Part shown: piece by piece, positions 6,116 to 11,552 of the stretch
How positions within the stretch are numbered: the first letter of the stretch is position 1
How the letters are laid out: every line of letters starts with the position of its first letter
IMG/VR virus record: IMGVR_UViG_3300032116_000832
Coordinates: 1-32,384 of that record
DNA length: 32,384 bases
DNA from: a virus
Direction: 5' to 3' (one strand)
The notes under the pieces: generated by a model
Database searches by the model: none
What the model was told of the DNA's origin: nothing
The model's input: only the letters and a program-made list of their open reading frames with translations
Program-made: the position numbers and the translations under genes

Positions 6116-6384
6116 GCGGACTTCGGATTCTCGATGCGATGGATGAAGACGGGAGTTCGCTCACCGACGTATGCTCCGAGTTGATTGAACTCATGGTACT
6201 CGACTGCTTCCTCGTAGGTCATGCCCTGCGACTCCAGATGGGCGATAACTTTGTCGTAGTCGTAGGCGACGACCGGAATGCCGCCGAACGATTCGCAGAC
6301 TCCGATGATGCAGTCGTCGAAGCCGTCCATCAGCAGAAGGTCAGGGTCGATATCGGACAGAAGTTCTCGGATAGTTCTTCTCAT
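6109..6384 (-). CDS. Hypothetical phage protein (91 aa)
   Basis: The start at 6384 (MRRTIRELLSDIDPDLLLMD) overlaps the upstream stop as ATGA. The sequence is acidic and well ordered: GFDDCIIGVCESFGGIPVVA, then YDYDKVIAHLESQGMTYEEAVEY, then EFNQLGAYVGERTPVFI. The GMTYEEAVEYHEFN and GAYVGE.TPVF segments recur in small phage proteins of unknown function that I recognise only by general resemblance. No metal site or membrane segment is clear. It is the last gene of its operon before the 387-bp gap. Confidence 0.75.
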   Translation of the reverse strand: MRRTIRELLSDIDPDLLLMDGFDDCIIGVCESFGGIPVVAYDYDKVIAHLESQGMTYEEAVEYHEFNQLGAYVGERTPVFIHRIENPKSAG

Positions 6385-6632
6385 GGGTTAGCCTTGCTCC
6401 ACTCAGGTATGGGATAAACATCATAATCCTCCGGCATCTCGACCGGCACGACGCGAAGTCTTCCCTGCGTGTACTCGCCGGGATTCAAGTCCCTGGCCGC
6501 CTGCTCCGCCTCCTTGCGTGTGCGGAATTCGACCGTTCGGAAGCTAACCACACGCTCCTTCAAGTCGCTCCAGCCAATCGCGCCGGATATTTGCACCTTG
6601 AACTTGGGCGGGGCGAAAAGATTGCGGCTCAT
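6381..6632 (-). CDS. Hypothetical protein, WSDL-type paralogue 1 (83 aa)
   Basis: The start at 6632 (MSRNLFAPPKFKVQISGAIG) overlaps the upstream stop as ATGA. The 93-codon upstream extension is an Arg/His-rich shadow of the neighbour. The body contains GWSDLKERV, FRTRKEAEQAARDL and LRVVPVEMPEDYDVYPI. The 8242-8451 gene carries the same order of motifs (GWSDLRASY, FPTRKAAIAAREEF, LRIVPAETPETENIYA), so the two are paralogues. The fold is probably a small alpha/beta domain in which a strand ends in a conserved proline. Function unknown. Confidence 0.72.
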   Translation of the reverse strand: MSRNLFAPPKFKVQISGAIGWSDLKERVVSFRTVEFRTRKEAEQAARDLNPGEYTQGRLRVVPVEMPEDYDVYPIPEWSKANP

Positions 6633-6859
6633 AGCGTCTCCGGTTCTCCCTGCTGAACGATCCTGTCTCCCTCCTCCCGCTCGATGATCAGCTCCAGAAT
6701 CTGCTCGCCGTTCGCCGCGACGATGCTGCAAATGTGCTTGTCGTCGTCGTAGATGGAGAGCGGTTGCGCGCCGTGTTCCTGTACCTCGCCCGTGACGATG
6801 GCATTGAACAGGTCGATGATCGTTTGGGCGTTGGTTTTGCTTTGGATGGTTAGTTTCAT
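6629..6859 (-). CDS. Hypothetical protein (76 aa)
   Basis: The ATG at 6859 (MKLTIQSKTNAQTIIDLFNA) overlaps the stop of the upstream gene, and its TGA overlaps the next ATG, so it lies in a coupled chain. Its predicted secondary structure is strand-helix-strand-strand-helix (LSIYDDDKHICSIVAANGEQ, then ILELIIEREEGD), typical of small globular phage proteins. No motif or family is recognised. Confidence 0.7.
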   Translation of the reverse strand: MKLTIQSKTNAQTIIDLFNAIVTGEVQEHGAQPLSIYDDDKHICSIVAANGEQILELIIEREEGDRIVQQGEPETL

Positions 6860-7065
6860 TTGGAAAGATCGTCGTTAAGTTGGAGCCGAATGACCTGCAC
6901 ACGAAGTTCAAAGATTTCCGCTTTCATGCGAAGGACCGATTTGTAAAGAGGTTCATCGCAATCTAATACCCATTCATCGGAAATTCCTGCAATCACGCTG
7001 AGAGTAAGACCGTCGGAGTCATCCTCATCATTGCGAGGTTCATTTGATGCTGATTTATGTTTCAT
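6856..7065 (-). CDS. Hypothetical protein (69 aa)
   Basis: The ATG at 7065 begins MKHKSASNEPRNDEDDSDGL, a charged and probably disordered N-terminus. A C-terminal helix follows with leucine/valine spacing (SVLRMKAEIFELRVQVIRLQ), suggestive of a short coiled coil or oligomerisation helix. The gene follows the transglycosylase-like gene after 14 bp and overlaps the next gene by 4 bp. Function unknown. Confidence 0.68.
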   Translation of the reverse strand: MKHKSASNEPRNDEDDSDGLTLSVIAGISDEWVLDCDEPLYKSVLRMKAEIFELRVQVIRLQLNDDLSK

Positions 7066-7079
7066 TGGTTTGTGCTGTT

Positions 7080-7469
7080 TTACCGTGCGGTGAAAGTTGG
7101 GTTTTCGGTGAATTGAACTGTCATGAATTCCCTGACGGTTCGCTGCCGATCTAGCTCGCGCATGACACGTTTTCCGTACGCGCGCGTGGATGGTTTTCTA
7201 AGTCCTTTTGGCCCACCTTGCCAGAGCCGAGCTAAGGATTCGTCGCTCAGGTTCTTGCCGTAATGCGAAAGGTATGCATTGGCGATGAATGTCGCGGTTG
7301 CGCGGTTCGTAACCTGCTGGTGCGTGTAGGACGTTCCCATGATCCGGTTAACGTCGCGCACGAGGATCGGTTTGATCTGAAGCGCGCCTAGCTCGCCGTG
7401 ACGACCTTTGGCATGATCGTTTCCGTTGGATTCGATTTGAATGAGGGCGGATAAGAGGAGTGGATGCAT
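7080..7469 (-). CDS. Lytic-transglycosylase-like protein (129 aa)
   Basis: The N-terminus reads LLLSALIQIESNGND (residues 4-18) with Glu13 in the position of the catalytic glutamate of SLT/goose-lysozyme-type transglycosylases, followed by GELGALQIKPILVRDVNRIM (25-44) corresponding to the G-x-x-Q-I motif. The next segment (TNRATATFIANAYLSHYG) and LARLWQGGPKGLRK resemble the A..N....Y and WNGG/YNGG motifs. It should cleave peptidoglycan between MurNAc and GlcNAc. No signal peptide is present. The location in the early minus operon, far from the holin at 17.5 kb, is unusual for an endolysin. A virion or regulatory role is possible. Confidence 0.75.
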   Translation of the reverse strand: MHPLLLSALIQIESNGNDHAKGRHGELGALQIKPILVRDVNRIMGTSYTHQQVTNRATATFIANAYLSHYGKNLSDESLARLWQGGPKGLRKPSTRAYGKRVMRELDRQRTVREFMTVQFTENPTFTAR

Positions 7470-7490
7470 GGTTTGAGGCGTGAATAAGGT

Positions 7491-7667
7491 TTATTCGTTC
7501 GATTTGAGTTCCTCGGTGAGATTGTTCCACTCGCGTACACGCTGGCGAGCCTGCTCAATCGCAAACTCCCACTCCTTCTCCTCACGCCACATTCCGCGCA
7601 CAACCTGCGGCCTGATGCCAAGATCATGCAGCCGCACCATCTCGCATAAAATCTCAATCGTACTCAT
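7491..7667 (-). CDS. Hypothetical protein (58 aa)
   Basis: This short gene starts at ATG 7667 (MSTIEILCEMVRLHDLGIRP), overlapping the upstream stop as ATGA, and ends with TAA at 7491. The product is helical and charged (GMWREEKEWEFAIEQARQRV near residues 25-44), with no membrane segment or motif. Coupling on its 5' side and a proper stop before the transglycosylase gene support it as real. Just past it lies GAATAA-GGT-TTATTC (7482-7496), a small perfect inverted repeat. Confidence 0.62.
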   Translation of the reverse strand: MSTIEILCEMVRLHDLGIRPQVVRGMWREEKEWEFAIEQARQRVREWNNLTEELKSNE

Positions 7668-7921
7668 TGCAAACCTTTCGCTTTGGCAATGACCTCGCGC
7701 GCGTAGTCTAGGTCTTCATCGTCGGCCATTGGGTGGGTCAGGCGTTGCAGAGCAAGGAGCATTTGAGGCGCGAGGGAAATCAGGCGAGCGTTGGCCATTT
7801 TCTCATGCTCCGGCGTTTCCGCGTTCGCGTGATGATTCATTGCGTAGCAAATCAGAGCGTCGCCAGCGCGGACGTTTAAGCCAGTCGTCCGCCAAGGGCC
7901 GGGAGTGAATTGGGTTTTCAT
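7664..7921 (-). CDS. Phage hypothetical protein, FTPGPW family paralogue 1 (85 aa)
   Basis: The product begins MKTQFTPGPWRTTGLNVRAG and contains ANARLISLAPQMLLALQRLT and a C-terminal helix YAREVIAKAKGL. FTPGPW at the N-terminus, followed by NARLI.LAP.LL.AL and a terminal A..I.KA helix, is a very common arrangement among small phage proteins of unknown function. The adjacent 7918-8235 gene is a paralogue. The ATG at 7921 overlaps the upstream stop by 4 bp. Confidence 0.78.
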   Translation of the reverse strand: MKTQFTPGPWRTTGLNVRAGDALICYAMNHHANAETPEHEKMANARLISLAPQMLLALQRLTHPMADDEDLDYAREVIAKAKGLQ

Positions 7922-8235
7922 TCGTTGTCTCCAGTTATCTCTTCGATGGTTTCGCGCGCGTGTTCGATTAGCCGGTCGAGTTCCATTGCCGAATCCTCGC
8001 TTTCCCGGTTTCCACGGTGCGCCAGATCGTCAAGGCGCGTCCATTCGTTGTTCGCGTGAGGCAGCAGCGCGCGGACGATGGCTAGCAACTCAGGGGCGGA
8101 GGCGATTAAGCGCGCGTTGGCTTTCCAGTGCGTCGCATCGTCGCAGACGTTCGCAATCGTGACGCCGTTGTGGATGCTGGCGTCGTGCTTGTTGTAGCCC
8201 AGATGCCATGGGGCGGGGGTGAATTGAGTTTTCAT
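7918..8235 (-). CDS. Phage hypothetical protein, FTPAPW family paralogue 2 (105 aa)
   Basis: The product starts MKTQFTPAPWHLGYNKHDAS and has KANARLIASAPELLAIVRAL plus a C-terminal helix LIEHARETIEEITGDN, the same layout as the neighbouring 7664-7921 gene. The first five residues and the start context (GAAAACTCAATTC) are identical between the two, pointing to a tandem duplication followed by divergence and insertion of an extra acidic segment. The start follows TGAGCATCC with no SD. Confidence 0.78.
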   Translation of the reverse strand: MKTQFTPAPWHLGYNKHDASIHNGVTIANVCDDATHWKANARLIASAPELLAIVRALLPHANNEWTRLDDLAHRGNRESEDSAMELDRLIEHARETIEEITGDNE

Positions 8236-8241
8236 GGATGC

Positions 8242-8451
8242 TCAGGCGTAGATGTTCTCGGTTTCGGGAGTTTCGGCGGGGACGATTCGGAGCGTTTCGA
8301 GGAATTCGGACAGTTCACCAAACTCCTCGCGCGCGGCAATGGCTGCTTTTCGCGTGGGGAATAGGCACGGTTCGTAGTTTTCGCCGTCGTATGATGCGCG
8401 GAGGTCTGACCAGCCGCCGGTTGAGGTTGAGAGTTGGATTTTGTAGCGCAT
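8242..8451 (-). CDS. Hypothetical protein, WSDL-type paralogue 2 (69 aa)
   Basis: The start at 8451 (MRYKIQLSTSTGGWSDLRAS) is chosen because it lies 5 bp after the upstream stop. The 48-codon upstream extension is an Arg-rich shadow. Motifs GWSDL, FPTRKAAIAAREEF and LRIVPAETPE align with the 6381-6632 gene, making these two paralogues separated by 1.6 kb. The start context is TGAATCCC ATG, the SD-less context recurrent in this cassette. Function unknown. Confidence 0.72.
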   Translation of the reverse strand: MRYKIQLSTSTGGWSDLRASYDGENYEPCLFPTRKAAIAAREEFGELSEFLETLRIVPAETPETENIYA

Positions 8452-8456
8452 GGGAT

Positions 8457-9056
8457 TCAGGCGTTGACGGCGTATTCCGACGCGAAACGAAGGCCTTCGG
8501 CGCGGCCTGATTCGGAGCCGCCTAGGACGATGCTTTCGCACGCGGAATCGCCTAGCTGGCGGGAAAAGGCGTTCCAGTGATTCCGCGCGTCGCAATGCGG
8601 GATTCCGCAGTCGCGGTGCAGGATATGCGCGAAGGCGGAGAAAAAGTCGTCGCGGACCTCGCTGACCTGCTCATCCATTCCAATCTCGCGCATCAGGTCA
8701 GCCTCCAGACGCGTCAGGCGCATGTTGGGGAGAATGCGTTCCACGACGAACACTTGCGCGTCGGCCCATAATTCCGGTCCGGCGTTGGTTCTGACGTACA
8801 GGGAGCCGTCGTCGAACAGATAGAAGCGGGTAGCGTCGGGGCGTGGGTCGTCCTGGAATGCTTCGCGGAGGTTGTCGGCGAATGGTTCGAATGAGATTTC
8901 AACAAGTTGTTGCTCTTCCTCCGTCAGGCGCGCGTCCATGCGGTAGTTATGGTGCAGGTAGGCGCGGACGGATTGCGGTAGGTCATGCGCGTCAAATGCG
9001 CGGACGGCAGGGTCGAAAAATTGGATTTCGCGGATGATTTGATGGATTGTTTTCAT
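8457..9056 (-). CDS. Hypothetical protein (199 aa)
   Basis: This is the largest gene of the right-hand unknown cassette, starting MKTIHQIIREIQFFDPAVRA. It has an acidic helical middle (LTEEEQQLVEISFEPFADNL) and a strand-rich part (TRFYLFDDGSLYVRTNAG). A His/Cys cluster (HILHRDCGIPHCDARNHWNA), about residues 145-165, might bind metal. The C-terminus is Gly/Ser-rich. The start at 9056 is preceded by an SD-less leader with three GGATT repeats and a 7-bp hairpin. No family is recognised. Confidence 0.68.
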   Translation of the reverse strand: MKTIHQIIREIQFFDPAVRAFDAHDLPQSVRAYLHHNYRMDARLTEEEQQLVEISFEPFADNLREAFQDDPRPDATRFYLFDDGSLYVRTNAGPELWADAQVFVVERILPNMRLTRLEADLMREIGMDEQVSEVRDDFFSAFAHILHRDCGIPHCDARNHWNAFSRQLGDSACESIVLGGSESGRAEGLRFASEYAVNA

Positions 9057-9139
9057 GGATTGGATTGGATTGATTGCGGATAGATTGGCCTACCCTTTCG
9101 CGTCACGCTTTTGGCATGGCGCGCGGAGGGTGGGCCGGA
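9057..9139 (-). repeat. Hairpin spacer F before the 8457-9056 gene
   Basis: On the minus strand GGGTAGG-CCAA-TCTATCC (9078-9095) can form a 7-bp stem with two G-U pairs. It is followed by CGCAATCAATCCAATCCAATCC and the ATG. Hairpin plus an AATC/ATCC-rich SD-less leader resembles spacers B, C and D at 10.8, 10.2 and 9.8 kb, but the second conserved hairpin is missing here. Confidence 0.5.
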
Positions 9140-9319
9140 CTATTCCGGCTGATATTCGCACAATTCAAAGAAGCAACGGCCCGTTTCCGGCTCTTTTCGG
9201 AATCGAACAGCCGTGCCGTTTTTCAAGTCGCGCGCATAATTCGGATACGGTGCAGGTGTTCCAATTTCTTCGCACAAATCGGACGCCTCTTCGAAAGACA
9301 GGGAGCGAATGAATTTCAT
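9140..9319 (-). CDS. Hypothetical protein (59 aa)
   Basis: The short frame from ATG 9319 (MKFIRSLSFEEASDLCEEIG) to TAG at 9140 encodes 59 well-balanced residues (PAPYPNYARDLKNGTAVRFR, then a Cys-containing end FELCEYQPE). It fills the space between the 8457 and 9341 genes exactly, with a 21-bp upstream spacer containing CCCCGCGCACCC before ATG. The start lacks an SD like its neighbours. Overlapping plus-strand frames look like shadows. Function unknown. Confidence 0.6.
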   Translation of the reverse strand: MKFIRSLSFEEASDLCEEIGTPAPYPNYARDLKNGTAVRFRKEPETGRCFFELCEYQPE

Positions 9320-9340
9320 GGGTGCGCGGGGAAAGGGTTT

Positions 9341-9784
9341 TCAGTTGAACCAGCGCGAGGCAATGCCGCGTCCGAACGTCTCGCGCGCGAATTTCCGAAC
9401 GTCCGGCGTCACGTTGTCCCGATAGAAACGCCAGATGGCGTTCGAAAGTGTCCGGCATACTGCGGCGCGATATTCGATGGCGAAATATTGTCCCGCGCAA
9501 TAGTCCAATTCCCCGCGCGCGGAATCGAAGGTTAGGCGTCCGGTTTCAAGCTCGCGCATGAGGAATTCAACGGGCATAGGCGAATGCTCAACGAAAACGA
9601 GAAGCGCGCGCGCGTCGCGTCCATGCTGAAGGATTCGGTTTCTGTCGGATCGAAGCGCAGACATTCCGGCATTATCGCGCCAGTCGGACGCATAATTGCG
9701 CCAGTCTAGGCCGGAGCGTTGCGCGACGAATGCGCGCAGTATGGCGCAAATTTCGGATTTTGTGATGATGGATTGAGCGGTCAT
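9341..9784 (-). CDS. Hypothetical protein (147 aa)
   Basis: The product begins MTAQSIITKSEICAILRAFV and contains SGLDWRNYASDWRDNAGMSA followed by a mainly helical body with many arginines and aromatics (YFAIEYRAAVCRTLSNAIW, RFYRDNVTPDVRKFAR). It is probably globular and helical; no catalytic motif stands out. The start follows the conserved spacer D (AATCAAAATCCAAAATCCC ATG). The codons are rich in CGC/GCG and GAATC-type strings, like the rest of this cassette. Confidence 0.68.
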   Translation of the reverse strand: MTAQSIITKSEICAILRAFVAQRSGLDWRNYASDWRDNAGMSALRSDRNRILQHGRDARALLVFVEHSPMPVEFLMRELETGRLTFDSARGELDYCAGQYFAIEYRAAVCRTLSNAIWRFYRDNVTPDVRKFARETFGRGIASRWFN

Positions 9785-9856
9785 GGGATTTTGGATTTTG
9801 ATTCGGGCGTGATTGCCCGCCAGAACCTACCGTTGCCGATAGGCTCGCGCGGGGAA
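9785..9856 (-). repeat. Conserved double-hairpin spacer D
   Basis: This 72-bp spacer opens with the stop of the upstream gene (TGATTCCCCGCGC). It then has hairpin 1, CCTATCG-GCAA-CGGTAGG (9826-9843, GNRA-type loop), and hairpin 2, CGGGC-AATCAC-GCCCG (9804-9819), and ends CGAATCAAAATCC...ATCCC before the ATG. The same order occurs in spacers B (10796-10866) and C (10199-10263), with stem bases changed but pairing kept. Confidence 0.65.
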
Positions 9857-10198
9857 TCAAAAGCTCTCGATTTTGTGAAGCGCGCTTTCAATGTCGCGCC
9901 GTAGACCGGAACGAATAGAATCGGCCAGTTTCAGCGCGTTTTCCATTATCCGTTCCGCTTCATCGCGCGCATCTTGGATGATCTTGGTTCGCTCACGCAT
10001 AGCATCGGCGCGCATTTCCGCGCAACGGCGCGCGCAATCCTGAATCGATGCGGAAGCTAGAATTCCCGGCGCGAAGTCTGAGCGGATATCGCTTTCGATA
10101 AACGGGATTTGTTCACGGAGCCACGCGCCGCAGTAGCTGTCGGAACCGAGACTATCGGCGCATTGCGTGAGGATTTGGATTTCTTCGGATTTGGTCAT
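9857..10198 (-). CDS. Hypothetical helical protein (113 aa)
   Basis: The start is placed at 10198 (MTKSEEIQILTQCADSLGSD), after spacer C. The in-frame upstream extension MIPRAASW... only translates the spacer. The N-terminal half contains SYCGAWLREQIPFIESDIRS. The C-terminal half is one long charged helix (MRERTKIIQDARDEAERIME and onward), probably a coiled coil. No motif with known activity. The start follows CGCCGAATCAAATCCC, lacking an SD. Confidence 0.7.
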   Translation of the reverse strand: MTKSEEIQILTQCADSLGSDSYCGAWLREQIPFIESDIRSDFAPGILASASIQDCARRCAEMRADAMRERTKIIQDARDEAERIMENALKLADSIRSGLRRDIESALHKIESF

Positions 10199-10263
10199 GG
10201 GATTTGATTCGGCGGGTAATTCGCCGCTACGCTCCACGGTTACCCATGAAGCGGCGCGGGGAA
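10199..10263 (-). repeat. Conserved double-hairpin spacer C
   Basis: The 65-bp spacer begins TGATTCCCCGCGC at the upstream stop. Hairpin 1 is CATGG-GTAA-CCGTG (10235-10248) within an outer GCCGCT/AGCGGC pairing (10223-10255). Hairpin 2 is CGGCG-AATTACC-CGCCG (10210-10226) and shares bases with the outer stem, so they may alternate. It ends GAATCAAATCCC ATG, as in spacer D. Confidence 0.62.
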
Positions 10264-10581
10264 TCAACGGCGGATAATTCCGGCGGCGAGCATAGCCTTG
10301 CGCCAGTACTTCGCCGCGCGCGGCGGATTCTCGCGCGCAAAATGAAGCGACTCCGTTCGTTCGCTTGCGTCGCGATAGTCGGTTTCAGGATAGGAAGAAA
10401 GCCACTCGAAAGCCTCGCCGCTTGGCGGATAACATGAAGGATTTGGATGCGCGCGCATGAGGGAAACCAATTCGCGGAACGAGACGGATTCGGATTCGAC
10501 TAGGAAACCGGATTCGGCGGATTCGCCGGATTCGGCGGATTCCGGCGTGATTACGTCAAAGGTTCGGGAAATTAAGATCAT
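10264..10581 (-). CDS. Hypothetical protein with Glu-Ser repeat (105 aa)
   Basis: The start at 10581 (MILISRTFDVITPESAESGE) lies 7 bp after the upstream stop. The longer frame upstream overlaps the neighbour and is not needed. Residues 13-30 contain a short tandem repeat (PESAESGESAESG) encoded by repeated GAATCCGCC/GGC units. The rest is VSFRELVSLMRAHPNPSC, PPSGEAFEWLSSYPETDYRD and a basic C-terminus (AAKYWRKAMLAAGIIRR). The fold is probably small and helical. Function unknown. Confidence 0.66.
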   Translation of the reverse strand: MILISRTFDVITPESAESGESAESGFLVESESVSFRELVSLMRAHPNPSCYPPSGEAFEWLSSYPETDYRDASERTESLHFARENPPRAAKYWRKAMLAAGIIRR

Positions 10582-10588
10582 GGGAATT

Positions 10589-10795
10589 TTACTTTGAGAG
10601 ATTGATGCGGGGACGGAATTCAAGGCATGGGCCGGAAACGGAAGCGGAAACATAGTAGTCTGACAGGTTGAAAGCGGCGATGCGTTCCGAATCGGGGAAC
10701 GGGAGAATGGCGTGGCATTCATGGGCTTTGCCTTCATTACGCAAGCGGGGAGTTCGATCGATTCGGCGACAGAATTCGGCGAATGTTTCTTTCAT
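10589..10795 (-). CDS. Hypothetical protein (68 aa)
   Basis: The ATG at 10795 (MKETFAEFCRRIDRTPRLRN) follows spacer B (GAAAATACC before ATG). An alternative TTG at 10870 would only translate the spacer hairpins and is rejected. The product has a helical, Arg-rich first half and a strand-rich second half (SDYYVSASVSGPCLEFRPRI). It is separated from the next gene by TAAAATTCCC. No family is recognised. Confidence 0.65.
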   Translation of the reverse strand: MKETFAEFCRRIDRTPRLRNEGKAHECHAILPFPDSERIAAFNLSDYYVSASVSGPCLEFRPRINLSK

Positions 10796-10866
10796 GGTAT
10801 TTTCTTTGGATTCGGCGTGATTGCCGATTGCTGCCCACCGATTGCCGATGGGCAGGGTATCGGGAA
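10796..10866 (-). repeat. Conserved double-hairpin spacer B
   Basis: The 71-bp spacer begins TGATTCCCGATACC at the upstream stop. Hairpin 1 is GCCCATCG-GCAAT-CGGTGGGC (10833-10853, 8 bp). Hairpin 2 is TCGGC-AATCAC-GCCGA (10812-10827), with the same AATCAC loop as spacer D but a different, still complementary stem. It ends CGAATCCAAAGAAAATACC before ATG. Confidence 0.65.
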
Positions 10867-11235
10867 TCAAACCAGTTCAGCGTAGGAATAGGACTTCAAA
10901 TCGAATCGAATCGAATCGGCGACGCCGGATTCGAATGCCTCCCAAAGCGATTCGGAATCCTCCGATTCGTTGAATTCGTGGGCGACGAATTCGAAGGGAG
11001 AATACTCACGGGAACCGGATTCGGCGGCATGGCAAAGGCATTCGTGATACTCTGCGATATTGTCGGCGGTGACTAGCTTGCCCAAGCCTACCCAATCGAT
11101 TGATGGGCAGATTCTGTCGCCGATAGTCGGGACATTATGGCAAGCGATGCCATGGCCGTGATTCCAACCCATACGATAGGCACGCTCTAAGTCGGCGGAT
11201 TGATAGGCTGCGGGGATAGTTTCGGGATAATTCAT
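10867..11235 (-). CDS. Phage hypothetical protein (122 aa)
   Basis: The product starts MNYPETIPAAYQSADLERAY and has the segment RMGWNHGHGIACHNVPTIGD, rich in His, Cys and Gly, which is a pattern I have seen in small tailed-phage proteins of unknown function. The middle holds LVTADNIAEYHECLCHAAES, and the C-terminal third is very acidic (EFNESEDSESLWEAFESG). A metal-binding site formed by the HGHGIACH cluster is possible but not established. The start is ATCAAATCCC ATG, without an SD. Confidence 0.7.
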   Translation of the reverse strand: MNYPETIPAAYQSADLERAYRMGWNHGHGIACHNVPTIGDRICPSIDWVGLGKLVTADNIAEYHECLCHAAESGSREYSPFEFVAHEFNESEDSESLWEAFESGVADSIRFDLKSYSYAELV

Positions 11236-11254
11236 GGGATTTGATTGGTGAAGG

Positions 11255-11359
11255 TTACAGTTGGGAAGCGAAGAAAAGGAAATAGAACGCGTACCCTAGG
11301 ACAGCATAGGTCAGGCAAAGGGCTAGGAAGGAAGCGAGTTTTTTGAGCGCGGATTTCAT
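11255..11359 (-). CDS. Tiny single-pass membrane protein (34 aa)
   Basis: The frame from ATG 11359 to TAA 11255 encodes MKSALKKLASFLALCLTYAV and onward to FYFLFFASQL: a basic N-terminus followed by one continuous hydrophobic segment. The arrangement is that of a small inner-membrane protein. A convincing promoter ends 10 nt upstream of the ATG, so it is the first gene of the minus-strand early operon. Function is unknown. A signal-peptide-only reading is unlikely because no mature portion follows. Confidence 0.6.
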   Translation of the reverse strand: MKSALKKLASFLALCLTYAVLGYAFYFLFFASQL

Positions 11360-11369
11360 TGGTGCGGAC

Positions 11370-11398
11370 AGACTAGGGGGGACGGGGTGGGAAGTCAA
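11370..11398 (-). promoter_or_regulatory. Putative early promoter for the minus-strand operon
   Basis: The minus strand reads TTGACT (11398-11393), a 17-nt C-rich spacer, then TAGTCT (11375-11370). Transcription would begin about 3-4 nt before the ATG at 11359, giving a nearly leaderless message, consistent with the missing SD. It is the only well-formed promoter-like sequence upstream of the leftward early genes. Confidence 0.55.
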
Positions 11399-11400
11399 AG

Positions 11401-11473
11401 GAAAAGTTTGAAAAAGTTTAGCAAGCGGTGAAAAGGGCTGATTTCATTGGGGAAAATGGGGAAAAAACTTTTC
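11401..11473. promoter_or_regulatory. Divergent control region with inverted and direct repeats
   Basis: GAAAAGTTT (11401-11409) is repeated directly as AAAAAGTTT (11411-11419) and inverted as AAACTTTTC (11465-11473). GGGGAAAA-type A-tracts lie between. The region separates the leftward early operon from the rightward genes and has the look of an operator/upstream activating area, but no binding protein can be named. Confidence 0.4.
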
Positions 11474-11527
11474 AGGCGGGCAGTCAACCGGCGGAAACTG
11501 AACGGGAAAACGGGGATTGCGAAACGG

Positions 11528-11546
11528 TACCTTGGATTGCAAGGTA
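11528..11546 (+). promoter_or_regulatory. Leader hairpin before the small-terminase-like gene
   Basis: TACCTTG-GATTG-CAAGGTA is a perfect 7-bp stem with a 5-nt loop ending 6 nt before the ATG at 11553. It overlaps the place where an SD would be and could control ribosome access or be bound by a protein. Confidence 0.45.
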
Positions 11547-11552
11547 GAGACG

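Noticed and set aside
5808-6194. A 128-codon minus-strand frame across the structured gap
   Set aside because: Its C-terminal half only translates the palindromic element and the rest overlaps the end of the 6109-6384 gene; no SD and no family resemblance.
10796-10870. TTG-started N-terminal extension (MIPDTLPIG...) of the 10589-10795 gene, with similar extensions at 9857 and 9672
   Set aside because: All begin with TTGATTCCC overlapping the previous stop and translate hairpin spacers; the similarity is explained by conserved spacers rather than protein.
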